A stretch of 64,000 nucleotides of DNA, taken from Parietaria judaica. Its lineage: Eukaryota > Streptophyta > Magnoliopsida > Rosales > Urticaceae. This document shows, piece after piece, positions 35,813-46,796 of this stretch. The notes under the pieces were generated by a model. That model did not search any database and was not told the DNA's origin. It saw only the letters and a program-made list of their open reading frames with translations. A program made the translations under genes and the position numbers. Location of the stretch: positions 4,378,001 to 4,442,000 of the forward strand of contig OX940863.1 of the NCBI GenBank assembly GCA_954871525.1, in the 5' to 3' direction. The stretch's first letter is position 1. The number at the start of each line of letters is the position of its first letter.

Positions 35813-36803
35813 ATGACTGGGGACAGCGCATTATGGCCCGATTCTACCGAGGGATATTTCATTGAATTATGTCACGAAGAATGTAAAGTTGGATTGAGGG
35901 GATCCACATTGGAGAAAAAACAATGGGCAAAAGTAGAGACTGAAATGCTGGGTAAGTTCGGAAATACATATAAACTTGATAGGCTGAAGCAGAAATGGAA
36001 TCGACTTCGACGCTTGTGGAGAGAGTTCCATACTATGATCAATACTACCGGGTTTGGATGGGATCCCGACACTAATACAGTCACCGCAGAAGATGATGTT
36101 TGGGAATCATATTTAGAGGTATATATATTTTTTGATGCTCTAATGGTGTTGCTTAGTGAATGGTGTAGTATTAAAATAATTTTGTGTGATGCAGAAACAC
36201 CCTGATGCGAAGAGGTTTAAGAAAAAAGGGCTGCCTCGGTTTGCAAAGCTAGATGAGATATTTAGATCTTCAACCGCCACTGGAGAAATGGCGATTGGCC
36301 CGCTAGAAGCAGCTGCAATCTCTCGCGCTGAGCTTGCTGCTCCACCTCGCTCTTCTGTTTTTGTGATCGACGAATATGTTGAATCGCCCGAGGAGGATAA
36401 CTCGCTTGAGCAAGCTAAAAAAGTGGCTGTCCAAACCAAGAAAAAGCGAAAACTGTCCGGCACCGAAGAGATGCTAAAACAATATAAGGAAACAGTGCAA
36501 CTACAGATTGAAGAAGACCGCAAAGCTAACGATCAAGTGTTAGATTATTACAGAGAAAGAGATGAAAGAAAGGAAAGATTGGTTGTTGCAGCTGACAAGG
36601 GTTCTTCGGAAGATTCAGTTTTTAATAAAGCTATGGATCGACTTGTATCAGTAAAGCCTTATGTCGGAATGGTGGAGTACTTGGCATACGCGGAGAAGTT
36701 GGCTCACAGCCGAGAAAAGCGCATGATGTTTCTTTCTCTTACTGATGATGCGCTCGTCCCTTGTGTGCTGCGTTCTTTTACTAATGACCCTTACATGGGT
36801 TAA
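35813..36803 (+). CDS. Harbinger ORF1: Myb/SANT-like DNA-binding protein
   Basis: Two exons (35813-36118, 36195-36803) encode 304 residues without a stop. Residues 5-105 form a Myb/SANT-like domain of the type seen in plant PIF ORF1 and L10-interacting MYB-domain proteins, with EKKQWAKVETEMLGKFG, LDRLKQKWNRLRRLWREF and DPDTNTVTAEDDVWESYL. A KHPDAKRFKKKGLP motif follows. Then come an acidic middle, a KKKRKLS nuclear-localisation-like patch, and a charged helical region near the C-terminus. In this superfamily ORF1 binds DNA and helps bring the transposase into the nucleus. An acceptor-like TTAG directly before the start suggests a leader intron. The reading frame is intact although the transposase is broken. 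Confidence 0.85.
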
Positions 36804-37159
36804 GTAGTAAAAATTTTCCTTTCCTAGTTTATTTTTGCTGTTTGTTACTTGTGACAGTTTGTTGTTTGTCGTTTTTTTTTATGTGTGATACTTTCTGATA
36901 ATCTCTTGTTATTAATGAAAGTTATTTAAGTTTACTGTGTATTACCTTTTGTAGTTTTTTTAATTTGTTAAGAATCTATTTTATATGTTATCTTCATTTG
37001 TATTAATATTTCATGATCTTGTGAGATGTAACCTTTGACTTTCTCATCACAGATTATTCAAAGAGGTTAAAAGAGGAATTAATCGTAGTCATAATTTGAC
37101 CATTTATTTAGGATCCATAGAGTACTTTTTGGCTAGTTTGTTATTGCCCTTTAAATAAA

Positions 37160-38548
37160 GGGATAATTACGGCAAATATACCCAACCTTTGGTCAAACTT
37201 CCCCCCGTGTACCCAACCTTTAAAATTGGCGGCAAAAATACCCAACCTGCGTTGACTGTGACTCTGGCATAAAAACGTTAATTTTTCCGTTAACATCCCT
37301 CATGTGGCCGTTAGCAGCAAAAATACCCAACCTTTTAAAAAAAAACATTTTTTAATTTTTTTAATTTATATATTTTTTACTTGATTAGTGATAATTACTT
37401 GAATTTCAAATACATGGAATAACACAAAAGTTAGTCAAAACATCAATTGATATCTTAATGTGCTTGTATAAGCTATATTTGTTGATAAAAGTCTTATTAT
37501 TATGAGAAATTTTAAACACAATGTTACGCGTATTTAAGTAATTGATTTTTAATAAATTAATAAAAGGATAGTTATATAATTAATTTTTCTTTTTATTAAA
37601 TAAAGTCAATTTTAGCCCGAGATATTCATCGGAAGTCTGTTTTCGCGAAATAAAGTGTCTAGATGTTTCCAGAAATATCAAAATACTCAAAAAGTCATTA
37701 AGTTTGCAAGAACTAGTCACGGAACGCTCCCGAAACCCTTAAAGTGGGCCAGGAGCACCTCAGGCGGCCCCACAGGCCCCACACGATCCACCACACGTCT
37801 CCTGCCCTCCTCACGTGCCCTCAGAAGGGCTTACGTCAACCTGATGACGTAAGCAGAGGCACGGGTGTGAGTTTTCATTGTGTTTCATAGCTTCCTTCGG
37901 CACTATTCATATTTCTTAGCAGCGTATTTAAGGGTACGGATTTTAATGGATCTCAAGGGAGGTCTTTTAGCCAACTATTACTAATCAAGCTTATTGATTA
38001 TTGATAAATTTTTTTTACTGGTATATATTCTTAAGCCATTTTTTTTTCAATACAGAGACATTGATTGAACTACCCATATCCGGATTTGGTTTTCTGGGTA
38101 CTACCCGTATCCCGATACGGAAATCCAGATACCTTTTTTCAAAACCATGTTCAAATTACTTAAAATACCCGTAACATTATGTATAAAATTTCTCATAATA
38201 ATAAGATTTTTATTACCAAATGTAGGTTATACAAGCACATTAAGAAATCAATTGATGTTTTGACTAACTTTTGTGTTATTCCATATATTTGGAATTCAAG
38301 TAATTATCACTAATCAAGTAAAAAAAATATAAATTAAAAAAATTAAAAAATGTTTTTTTTTTTTTCAAAAAAAAAGGTTGGGTATTTTTGCCGCTAACGG
38401 CCACATGAGGGATGTTAATGGGAAAAATTAACGTTTTTATGCCAGAGTCACAGTCAACGCAGGTTGGGTATTTTTGCCGCCAATTTTAAAGGTTGGGTAC
38501 ACGGGGGAAGTTTGACCAAAGGTTGGGTATATTTGCCGTAATTATCCC
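37160..38548. mobile_element. Long-arm Mutator-like element nested in the Harbinger element
   Basis: Termini GGGATAATTACGGCAAATAT and ATATTTGCCGTAATTATCCC are perfect inverted repeats. TTAAATAAA flanks both (37151-37159, 38549-38557), an exact 9-bp duplication. The arms are about 390 bases and highly similar. They contain repeated GGCAAAAATACCCAACCT blocks and a CTCATGTGGCCGTTAGC block, and extend to the central cargo at about 37545 and 38140. The cargo (about 600 bases) holds no transposase. Its left half matches the end of the solo LTR at 56.5-57.8 kb. The element must be younger than the Harbinger copy it interrupts. Confidence 0.92.
37522..37900 (+). repeat. LTR-like fragment captured in the nested MULE
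   Basis: From TGTTACGCG at 37522 the sequence follows the minus strand of the solo LTR (from 57819 downward). Shared blocks are a TAAATTAATAAAAG stretch, AAAGTCAATTTTA, TCTGTTTTCGCGAAATAAAG versus CCCGTTTTCGTAAAATAAAG, GTCTAGATGTT, and ATATCAAAATACTCAAAAA. Farther in, both are GC-rich with TGACGT motifs (TTACGTCA and TGACGTAA at 37832-37850). It is a related but diverged LTR family. Confidence 0.7.
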
Positions 38549-38778
38549 TTAAATAAATGTAGCTTTTGTTGTATTTGTTTCAACTCCAGTGTTTATATAT
38601 CGGCTTCTATAATTAGAGAAGAATCTTCCTTCTTATTCCCTCTTGCTGCCATCGACATATCTGTGCGAGTGAGTGGTCTTTGTGTGTACAATTACTATAA
38701 TCTCGTGTTTGCTATACTGCCCATCATTATATATGCTAATATATTGGCCTTGTTGTTTGTTGAAATTGCATGCAGATT

Positions 38779-40091
38779 ATGGATTCTGATGATTCCGAAG
38801 AACAACTATATAGAGATCACATTCGTTCTCGTAATAGTCGGCGCCGACGACAAAGAAGGAGTGAAGAAGTAATGCTCGAGGTCGTGAGGCAATCTGAATG
38901 TATATTACGACAACCTCAACATGTATCGATGTTAACCGGCAGCGAGTACGTTTTGGAAATGCTTAATGGACCCCCAATTAACATGTTCAATATGTTCCGT
39001 ATGCATCGTGAACCATTAAAGGCGATCGTTGACTTAATCAGACCATCTCTTCCAAAAGGACGATTGGCGGCTGAAGCGTCTTTCATGATATTCATGAAAG
39101 TACTTGCTCATTCCGATCGAGTTAGAGAAATTCAAGATAGATTTCAAATTTCTGGAGAGACTGTGAGTCGAAATTTTAGTAATGTTCTTGCAGCCATATG
39201 TCTATTATCACCAACAGTAATTAGACATCCCGGATGCGGAACAACATTTCCCGAGATCGAACACAACCCAAAATATTGGCCTTGGTTTGAAGTAAGTATA
39301 TACTTTTGTAACTACAAGTTTATGATGCTTTATTAATTTTTTCTAAACCGATAAGTGATTTGACAGAAATGCATTGGGGCTATTGACGGAACCCATATTG
39401 GATGCATTGTACCTACTGACAAACAAAATATGTACAGAGGCCGTAAAGGTATGTGCACTATGAATGTCATGGCAGCATGCACGTTTGACATGATGTTCAC
39501 ATATGTACATACCGGATGTGAAGGTTCAATGGCTGATTCTCGAGTACTGACAGAGGTTAGGTCTGCTGACAATACTAATTTCTTGATACCATCCGATGGT
39601 TTTTACTACGTAGTGGACGCAGGATATGGAAACAAGCCAGGGTTTTTGGCACCTTATCGGAAAACCCGATATCATCTATCAGAGTACCGAGGAAGGAGAG
39701 AGCCAAGAGGATACAAAGAACTATTCAACTATAAGCATGCATCATTGCGTAATGTAATAGAAAGATGTTTTGGCATTCTTAAAGCTCGTTTTCCAATTCT
39801 TAAGCACATGTCGTGTTATTCGTTAGAAAAACAAAGCCGGATAGTTATGGCATGTTTCGTATTGCATAATTTGATTAAGCTTCATGGAAGAGAAGACTCT
39901 TTGTTTACAGTATGGGCCAGGATATCCCGTTGGAAGATATTCCAGGAGCAGAAGTGCCAGAAAATCAAGAAGAAGAATTACCGCATGCTGAGGCAACATC
40001 TCAATGCTCTAGAGCAGTTCTAGCTAGATGGAAGCAATTTAGAAATGATATGGCATCGCAAATGTGGGAGCGACATAGGGGCAACATTTGA
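38779..40091 (+). pseudogene. PIF/Harbinger DDE transposase with a frameshift
   Basis: Exon 1 (38779-39291) and exon 2 (from 39367) join in frame. The protein starts MDSDDSEEQLYRDHIRSRN, has an N-terminal helix-turn-helix-like region (HSDRVREIQDRFQISGETVS), and then the endonuclease fold. The expected acidic triad is visible as D178 in GAIDGTHIGC, D228 in SMADSRVL and E303 in RNVIERCFGILKARFP. After HGREDSLF near 39905 the frame shifts by one base. The original frame reads on to a stop at 40021-40023. The other frame carries the conserved superfamily ending VLARWKQFRNDMASQMWERH and stops at 40089-40091. No GT donor allows an intron to bridge this, so a one-base indel is the simplest reading. 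All catalytic residues precede the break. Confidence 0.82.
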
Positions 40092-40259
40092 ATTCATCCT
40101 GTTATATTTATGTATTTGTTTGTGAACTTTTGAATTATATCTAAAATTTTAAATTTTGCACTTCACTATTTTGTTGTCTATATGTATTAGTAATACATTA
40201 GTAATATGATAATCAATATAATAAATTAGATATATTTTATTGACTTCTTCAACAAATGA

Positions 40260-40262
<3 letters not shown>

Positions 40263-40301
<39 letters not shown>
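40263..40301. repeat. (TA)n microsatellite
   Basis: About 19 TA units in the 3' part of the Harbinger element. Confidence 0.9.
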
Positions 40302-40303
<2 letters not shown>

Positions 40304-40504
40304 TTAAGAAGATATTAAATTCTAAAATCTTAACCAAACATAGTTTTTAGTTTTTATTTCTAAAAACATGTTAAATAGAAAACTTAACCAAACAACATTC
40401 CAAAAATTTGGAAAACATGATTTATCAAACAGATTTTTCAAACCAAAACTTCAAACCAAAACATAAAAAACAAGTTTATAAAACGCTAACCAAACAGACC
40501 CACA

Positions 40505-40963
40505 CATTTTGAGTTTCGCAAAATCGTCGTTATTCTATTTTTTCGGACTATATTATTCACTATTTTATTTCCGTATACCTTTTATTTTCAAATTTTGACT
40601 AAGTATAATTCCAATGTCTATTTTATTACTTTTTGAAAACTAAAAATCTAAATTTGTTTCTAATTTAAATAAATGTACCCTGTAGTTTTTTCTACCTTTG
40701 AAAATCGTCTACTTTATCTTTGGTTAAGGATAAAAGTGCCAAATTACACCTTGAGGAGAGTATACTTTTTAGCTAATATTCAAAGTATTGGGCAAATTTA
40801 AATTAAAACCGAAACTTTCAACAAATGAGAGTATCTGAGACATAACAACTACAAAGCAAACACAGAAACATCTGAAGGAGCATAAAAAGTTAATGACGGA
40901 AATTCCAAAAAAGCAGTCATTACAGAGACAAAAGAGTTCCCGATTCCGCTATAGGGCCTGCAG
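40505..40963. other. 3' flank of the AT-hook gene
   Basis: AT-rich sequence between the Harbinger end and the AT-hook stop codon. The part nearest the gene should be its 3' UTR. No coding sequence is seen. Confidence 0.45.
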
Positions 40964-41862
40964 CTACAGGGCCCGTTCGGGCTCAGTCTCGGTCGGTCCG
41001 GGAGAAGCATTGCCTCCTGATGCAGGCTCAGGTTCAGTTTCCCCCGTAGGAACATTGCCTCCCGATGCAGGCTCGGGTTCCACGGTGACAGCCCCGCACC
41101 CAACCTGGGGCACAATTTCAGATGCGATGTCTTTCACTGCAGAGAAAGAAACCGCGTTAGAAACGTCGGGATTACCTTCTCCTTCCTTTGTCTCCATCGG
41201 ATTGTTGACCGGTTCAAAAATTGGTTCGCAGTCCATCAGCTCGGGTTCGTTCAGAAACATTTCGTCCAGGAGTGCCTGATGATCAGCCTCGGGCGCATCA
41301 GTATCAGCATCAGCTCTGATTGCCTGCAGTGGCATCTGTTCGTGAACACCGGAAGGCATGTCAAGGTCAACTCCAGCGTCAGCGAATAAGTCAGACACGA
41401 GTTCAGAGGACGGATCCAATATTTTCGATAAAACCTTGTCCTGTTCAGGAACTTCACTCGCCAACACCATATTTATCGGAGCGGGCTGGTCTTCAACCCC
41501 GAGTTTGCCGCTCAGTGACGGGTCAGCATCAGAAGGCTGAGAATTGACTTTCGCACGCCTAGACCTCTTTCTCTTGTACGTCACGAGCCCAGGAGCCACG
41601 TCGTTCTCGGCAGTAATTGGAGCGAACAGACTGGGCATGAAAGCGGCTCCACGGAGCAGAGTCTTGGCCTCACCGACTCTGACACTGAGAAGATACCCGG
41701 CACCAAAAATGCCATCAACCACACCCGTGACCGTCTGACCAATCTCTCCATTTTCATTGACCGAAGCAGCGGATCTTCTCCCTCAGCCTTGCATGGTCGT
41801 CCACGTTTCTTCTTCTCCGTGGAGTATCCGACTGATAAAGCATACGACCCTTGAGCACTCAT
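40964..41862 (-). pseudogene. AT-hook DNA-binding protein with apparent frameshift
   Basis: The minus strand starts MSAQGSYALSVGYSTEKKKR at 41862 and contains an AT-hook core, KKKRGRPCKAEGE. The following domain, GEIGQTVTGVVDGIFGAGYL then LSVRVGEAKTLLRGAAFMP, SLFAPITAENDVAPGL, lies in another frame. It is a domain I associate with plant AT-hook proteins of unknown role. The C-terminal half is acidic with two EPEPASGGN repeats and ends EPERAL. The switch falls between about 41740 and 41800 with no splice sites available, so one small indel separates the halves. A leader intron (41885-42437) is well formed, with TTTTCCCACAG as acceptor. The Arabidopsis counterpart may be At4g21895. It could be a young pseudogene, a sequencing error, or use a start in the second frame (41722). 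Confidence 0.65.
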
Positions 41863-41884
41863 CTTTCCTATTATCTTTCAATTC

Positions 41885-42437
41885 CTGTGGGAAAAAAATA
41901 AAAATAAAAATAAAAAATTCCAACAATAGTACTACCATCATAAAAAAAAAAATATGAGCTGTCGTGTAGACCATGAAAGAACGAAATGGCAATTAGTTCA
42001 AATACGTTCACCGACGACGCTCAATCAAGCAGCATTGCTTTAAATTGTTATTTCGAGAACCTTTTCAAGCAATTGTACACGAATTTAATCATCTTCCCGA
42101 TATAAGTTTGTTTCTCTCTATCATTTTGTTACAATAATCCCGATTAAGAAAATATGATTTCTGTGACGGAAAAACCCAGTTGAGTGTACAAGACTTACAT
42201 AGAGATAAGAAAGTACTAACGAAAGAACACACACACACACACACACACACAAAAGGCGATAAATATAATTAACATTAGAGATTTCTTAAGAACACAAAAA
42301 GATCAGCAAGATTTCCTAAGAACCTAATTGACATCAGAGCATGTGCTTGTAACTTGATCTAGATCAATATTTCACGAATTGATAAATGTTTACAGATATA
42401 ACAAAAAAAATCATCCTAAATAGTTTGTTTTCCATAC
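41885..42437 (-). other. Leader intron of the AT-hook gene
   Basis: On the minus strand a CTGCAG/GTATGG donor at 42437 and a CCCACAG/GAATTG acceptor at 41885 define an intron ending 22 bases before the start codon. It contains an (AC)12 tract at 42227-42250. Confidence 0.6.
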
Positions 42438-44010
42438 CTGCAGAGGAAAGAGGGAGAGCGGCGCCACCGAGAGTAACAAGATAGATGAAATCTATGTGAT
42501 CAAACCCTAGCTGCGTCTTTATATAGGTTTTACAATCAAAATAGCTCATTAAAGAGCGATAATTAACAATTCTGCCACTCGAGTCCGGGTCGGGCATGGT
42601 TTGAAATGTCCCATTCTACGAACAAAATGGTAAATAAACCCAAAGTTACCTCATTGGTTGAGCTACTTACAGCATCTAGGTATCCATTACACGCCTTAAT
42701 GCTATTTTGACAGCTCGGCAATTAATCAACGGCTATTACGACCGCCGATAATCACGAGGCATGCAAAACTTGACTGCATTGTATTTGTAGACTTTACTCT
42801 TGTACATTAAAATTATGAGATTGAATAGTCAATTAACGTGACGAGATCTTATAGACAAATTTAATGCCTGTGAATACTACGAAAACTTAACTCGAACACT
42901 TGATCTCAAAATCACCGGAAAGTTAGTAGGTCGTGTTGAAAATATTTATAGTTTAGTTTCTATGTTAAGAAGATTAGTTTCATAAATCTATAGCTTGCTC
43001 ACATCAATGAAAATGTTCATGCCAAATCATTTCAATTCTTACCAATCTCTCAAAATGCATAAGGTATTACAGCTTCTAGTTTCGGTACTGCATTCACCGG
43101 TCCAGTCCACCGGCATCATATCCATCTGCATATATACACCAAAAAAATAACCAAAACGGAGTGATTTGATAACAAATTTGCATAATTACCGAAACGGATA
43201 AACTAAAAGCACAATCGTATTCAACTTAATTGTACCTAATGCCATTCATCCGATGCCATTTTCGGAATCTTTACATGTTTTCCCTAGATGCATCACATTT
43301 ATCGCAGCCTCGTGTTCCCGAATGTTACCATGAAATTTCCATGTCTTTCTGCACCCTCCGTGGAGACCGCTTGAAGCCGATTCGGAAAGAACCAAAAATC
43401 AAAAAAACCAAAGAACCATGCAACTTTCTGATCTCAAAAAGGCAATAATATAGCTGCAATCATAAGTATAGACGAATCTTCTAGTTTAAGATGAACTAAA
43501 CCTACATAAATATGGCATCAATGCATGAAAAAACCCTACATCAATGCAATAACAGAGCACATAAATGACACGAACGACACCAAAGAGTGCAATGCAAAGC
43601 AATCACCGACGAGTTCACATACACTCACAAAAGAATCAGCTAACGGTAATATACTGGTTCTGATGAAGCACATGCACGTTTCGTCTCCTTCCTCTGTATT
43701 TTCCATTTTCTTGATTCGGTTTCGCTCATTTTGGAGCAGAATCTGGCTTTAGGTTTTGTTCTCCGATTTGAGAATCTCTCTTCTGAGAAAAGTGTTGACG
43801 TCGTTTGGATGCAAACGACATGTCGTTTTATCTTGTATTAGGATTTAGCAATCCGCTAGAATCCACCGTAGAGAGGACCGTGCTTCACACAAGTCGCAAC
43901 ATCCTTTCTATGGCCACGGAAATCCCTCTTCTTCGTTTTGGGCCATAAACTTCCCAAGTTTCCATTTTTTTGTCTCTCTCTCTCTCTCTCTCTGTGTTTG
44001 AGCCACATCC
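42438..44010. other. Intergenic region AT-hook/SUFB
   Basis: It should contain the leader and promoter of both divergent genes. The only open stretches are short and unrecognised. The CT tract at 43973-43992 lies in the SUFB leader. GACGTCGTTT and AACGACATGTCGTTT (about 43796-43830) are a short dyad upstream of SUFB. Confidence 0.5.
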
Positions 44011-46165
44011 ATGGCGTCTCTTCTGGCCAACGGAATTTCGACCTTCTCGCCGCAACCCAGTTCAGAGCAGCCCAAGTTCGCAAAGGGGTTCCACTCGAAA
44101 CTCGAAATTTCGAAACTTTTGCACCCCAAGTCCCTAGCTTCGAGACCGAGGGTCGCTAGGGTTCGCGCCGATGTTGGGTGCGACCAGAAGACCGCCAATC
44201 CCGACTCGCCTGGTAAGCTCTCGACCAGCTCCGATGATAAGATCCAAGAGATTCTTCGCAACCGAGATTACGATAAGAATTTCGGGTTCAGCGTAGACAT
44301 CGATTCGTTCTCGATTCCGAAGGGGCTTTCGAAGGAAACGATTCGCTTGATTTCTACGCTCAAAGATGAGCCTGATTGGATGCTTGAGTTCAGGCTCAAC
44401 GCTTTCGAGAAGTTCTTGAAGATGAGAGAGCCCAAATGGTCGGACAATGAATACCCAGTCATCGATTTCCAAGATATGTGCTATTACTCCGCTCCTAAGA
44501 AGAAGCCCACCTTGAACAGCCTCGATGAAGCTGACCCTGAGCTCATCAAGTACTTTGACCGGTTAGGAGTCCCGTTGAACGAGCAGAATCGGTTGGCTAA
44601 TGTGGCGGTCGACGCAGTTCTAGACAGCGTTTCGATCGCCACAACGCATAGGAAGACTTTGGAAGCCGCTGGGGTTATCTTCTGCTCGATTTCGGAGGCG
44701 ATCAAGGAGTACCCGGATTTGGTCAAGAAGTATTTGGGCAGAGTTGTGCCCACTGATGATAACTATTACGCGGCTTTGAACTCCGCGGTGTTCAGCGACG
44801 GTTCGTTTTGCTACATACCGAAGGACACGAAGTGCCCGATGCAGATCTCGACGTACTTCAGGATAAACGCCGTGGAGACCGGGCAGTTTGAGCGGACGCT
44901 GATTGTCGCTGAAGATAGGAGTTTCGTCGAGTATTTGGAGGGGTGTACGGCACCTTCGTACGATAGGAACCAGCTCCACGCTGCAGTGGTGGAGCTGTAC
45001 TGCGCTGAGGGAGCGGAAATCAAGTACTCAACGGTGCAGAATTGGTACGCTGGGGACGACCAAGGGAAAGGTGGGGTTTACAATTTCGTCACGAAGCGTG
45101 GCCTTTGTGCCGGGAACCGCTCGAAGATATCGTGGACGCAGGTGGAGACGGGGTCAGCGATCACGTGGAAGTACCCGAGTGTCGTGCTGGAGGGAGATGA
45201 CACGGTGGGCGAGTTCTACTCCGTGGCGTTGACCAACAACTTTCAGCAGGCTGACACAGGGACGAAGATGATTCACAAAGGGAAGAACACGAGGAGTCGG
45301 ATCATCTCAAAGGGCATTTCGGCGGGCAAGTCGAGGAACTGTTATAGAGGGCTCGTGAAGGTTCTGTCGAGAGCTGAGAATGCGAGAAACTCGTCGCAGT
45401 GCGATTCGATGCTTATCGGGGATAACGCAGCCGCAAACACCTATCCCTATATCGAGGTACTTTCTGCTTTTGAATGATTTGAGTGGTTACATTTTCACTT
45501 GCTCTATCTGTTTGCTTTCCTTCAAAATATATACTAGTCACCCAGATTGATTGACAAATGAGTAATTATTGGTTGTCCTCCGAAATTTGTAGCAGTTTTA
45601 CCCCCTCTTGTTATATATTTGACGGTTTTTTATAAATTGACGAATTTTTGCGACGATGCCCCTTGTGAACTCTCCACGACACCGCGACATCATGAAAAAT
45701 GACAATTTTGTCCTTAAATATAACGAAAACCCGCCTTTTTAAACCAAATGTGTATAAAGAAGAGTTGAGTCTGCAATTTGTTCAATGGGACAACGGATAA
45801 TTACTCTCTAATTTTATTGTCAATGATAATGCTCAAACGGTATAATCAAAGAAAAAGAGCAAATCTCAAAATGTTTATAATCTGCGTCTTTGCTATCGTT
45901 ACATTGCTTTCTACGAGTAAATGTGCTGGTTTTACGTGTTTTACAGGTTAAAAACCCCACTGCTCGCATAGAACACGAGGCGAGTACCTCCAAAATCGGC
46001 GAAGACCAGCTTTTCTACTTCCAACAAAGAGGTATCGACTACGAAAAAGCCATGGCTGCGATGATTTCAGGCTTTTGCCGCGACGTCTTCAATGAACTTC
46101 CCGATGAATTTGGAGCCGAAGTGAACCAACTGATGAGCCTCAAGCTCGAAAATTCGGTGGGTTAG
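44011..46165 (+). CDS. SUFB: Plastid SufB, Fe-S cluster scaffold subunit
   Basis: Two exons (44011-45456, 45947-46165) encode 554 residues, near Arabidopsis SUFB/ABCI8 (about 557). The first 55-60 residues are Ser-rich and basic without acidic residues at the start ([12 protein letters not shown]...), a plastid transit peptide. The mature part has the SufB core with [77 protein letters not shown] and [20 protein letters not shown]. Near the end, C464 in [11 protein letters not shown] and H492/E493 in ARIEHEAS match residues shown important in E. coli SufB. The protein works with SufC (ATPase) and SufD to assemble Fe-S clusters in plastids. Loss in Arabidopsis (laf6/hmc1) disturbs chlorophyll precursor control. 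The single intron contains a MITE-like insertion. All expected motifs are intact. Confidence 0.97.
45560..45806. mobile_element. MITE-like insertion in the SUFB intron
   Basis: It starts GAGTAATTATTGGTTGTCC and ends GGACAACGGATAATTACTC, inverted with two mismatches over 19 bases. It makes up half of the only SUFB intron. No target duplication was found, so the family is unclear. Confidence 0.5.
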
Positions 46166-46796
46166 GTACGTTCTCCGAATCATTGACGTTTTGTCAACGG
46201 TCAAGCTTCGGAACATCGTGCCTAACCTCTCTAGCTATGTCAATACAATATGAGAGGAAATAATGTACATAGTTTATAGATGCCAATAGTGGTGTATCTA
46301 TGTATGTGTTACTAGTATAACTTATTGTATTCTAGAACGTTGCAATGGAAAAATGTGTTTTTTCCTTTTGGAAATAACTCATTGTAAGTTCTGCTCTGCA
46401 GTAATTCGAAACGACAAGAAAAGCCTAAACGTCAGTAATTTCGATGTCATTCTATTTCATAGTTGATATTTATTTGTTGGGATCGAATCCTTCATATTTT
46501 ATATTTGTTAGGGAACATAATTGATCATAAAAATCTGAAATTTATGATGCTAGTTACATTTTTTGTTTATGATTTTGTCTTGAATTTGATCAAGAGACGG
46601 CAAAAGCCTAGAAACGGCAGATTCGGAGTCGGGACTCATCGAAACGACAAGGTTCTAGGAAGGACGAGATCTTACAAACCACCTTACCAGTCTTGCTTAA
46701 CGACAGACAAAATAATACTTAGAATTGAACGACGAGTTAAACAAAAAAGCACATCATTTGGTAGACGACAATATTTCTGAACACATTCTATGAGTT
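46166..46796. other. SUFB 3' UTR and intergenic sequence
   Basis: Transcription of SUFB should end here. Phrases such as GAAACGACAAG recur (46410, 46640). No coding sequence is supported. Confidence 0.45.

Larger units (their letters stand above)
34825..40501 (+). mobile_element. PIF/Harbinger transposon carrying both element genes
   Basis: The left terminus GGGCCTGTTTGGTTAGC and the right terminus GCTAACCAAACAGACCC are inverted repeats with one mismatch. ACA flanks both (34822-34824 and 40502-40504), fitting the 3-bp duplication of this superfamily, although the usual target is TWA. Inside, in the same direction, lie a Myb/SANT-like ORF1 (35813-36803) and a DDE transposase (38779-40091), the two genes autonomous elements need. 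A 1389-bp Mutator-like element is inserted between the genes. Subtracting it and its target duplication leaves about 4.3 kb, a normal size. Closely spaced CT/TTC-rich leader sequence precedes ORF1. The transposase has a frameshift, so this copy is probably no longer autonomous. Confidence 0.88.

Noticed and set aside
43080..43140. Minus-strand exon-like MMPVDWTGECSTETRS after a TGCAG acceptor
   Set aside because: Only about 28 residues, no other exon nearby, no recognised family.
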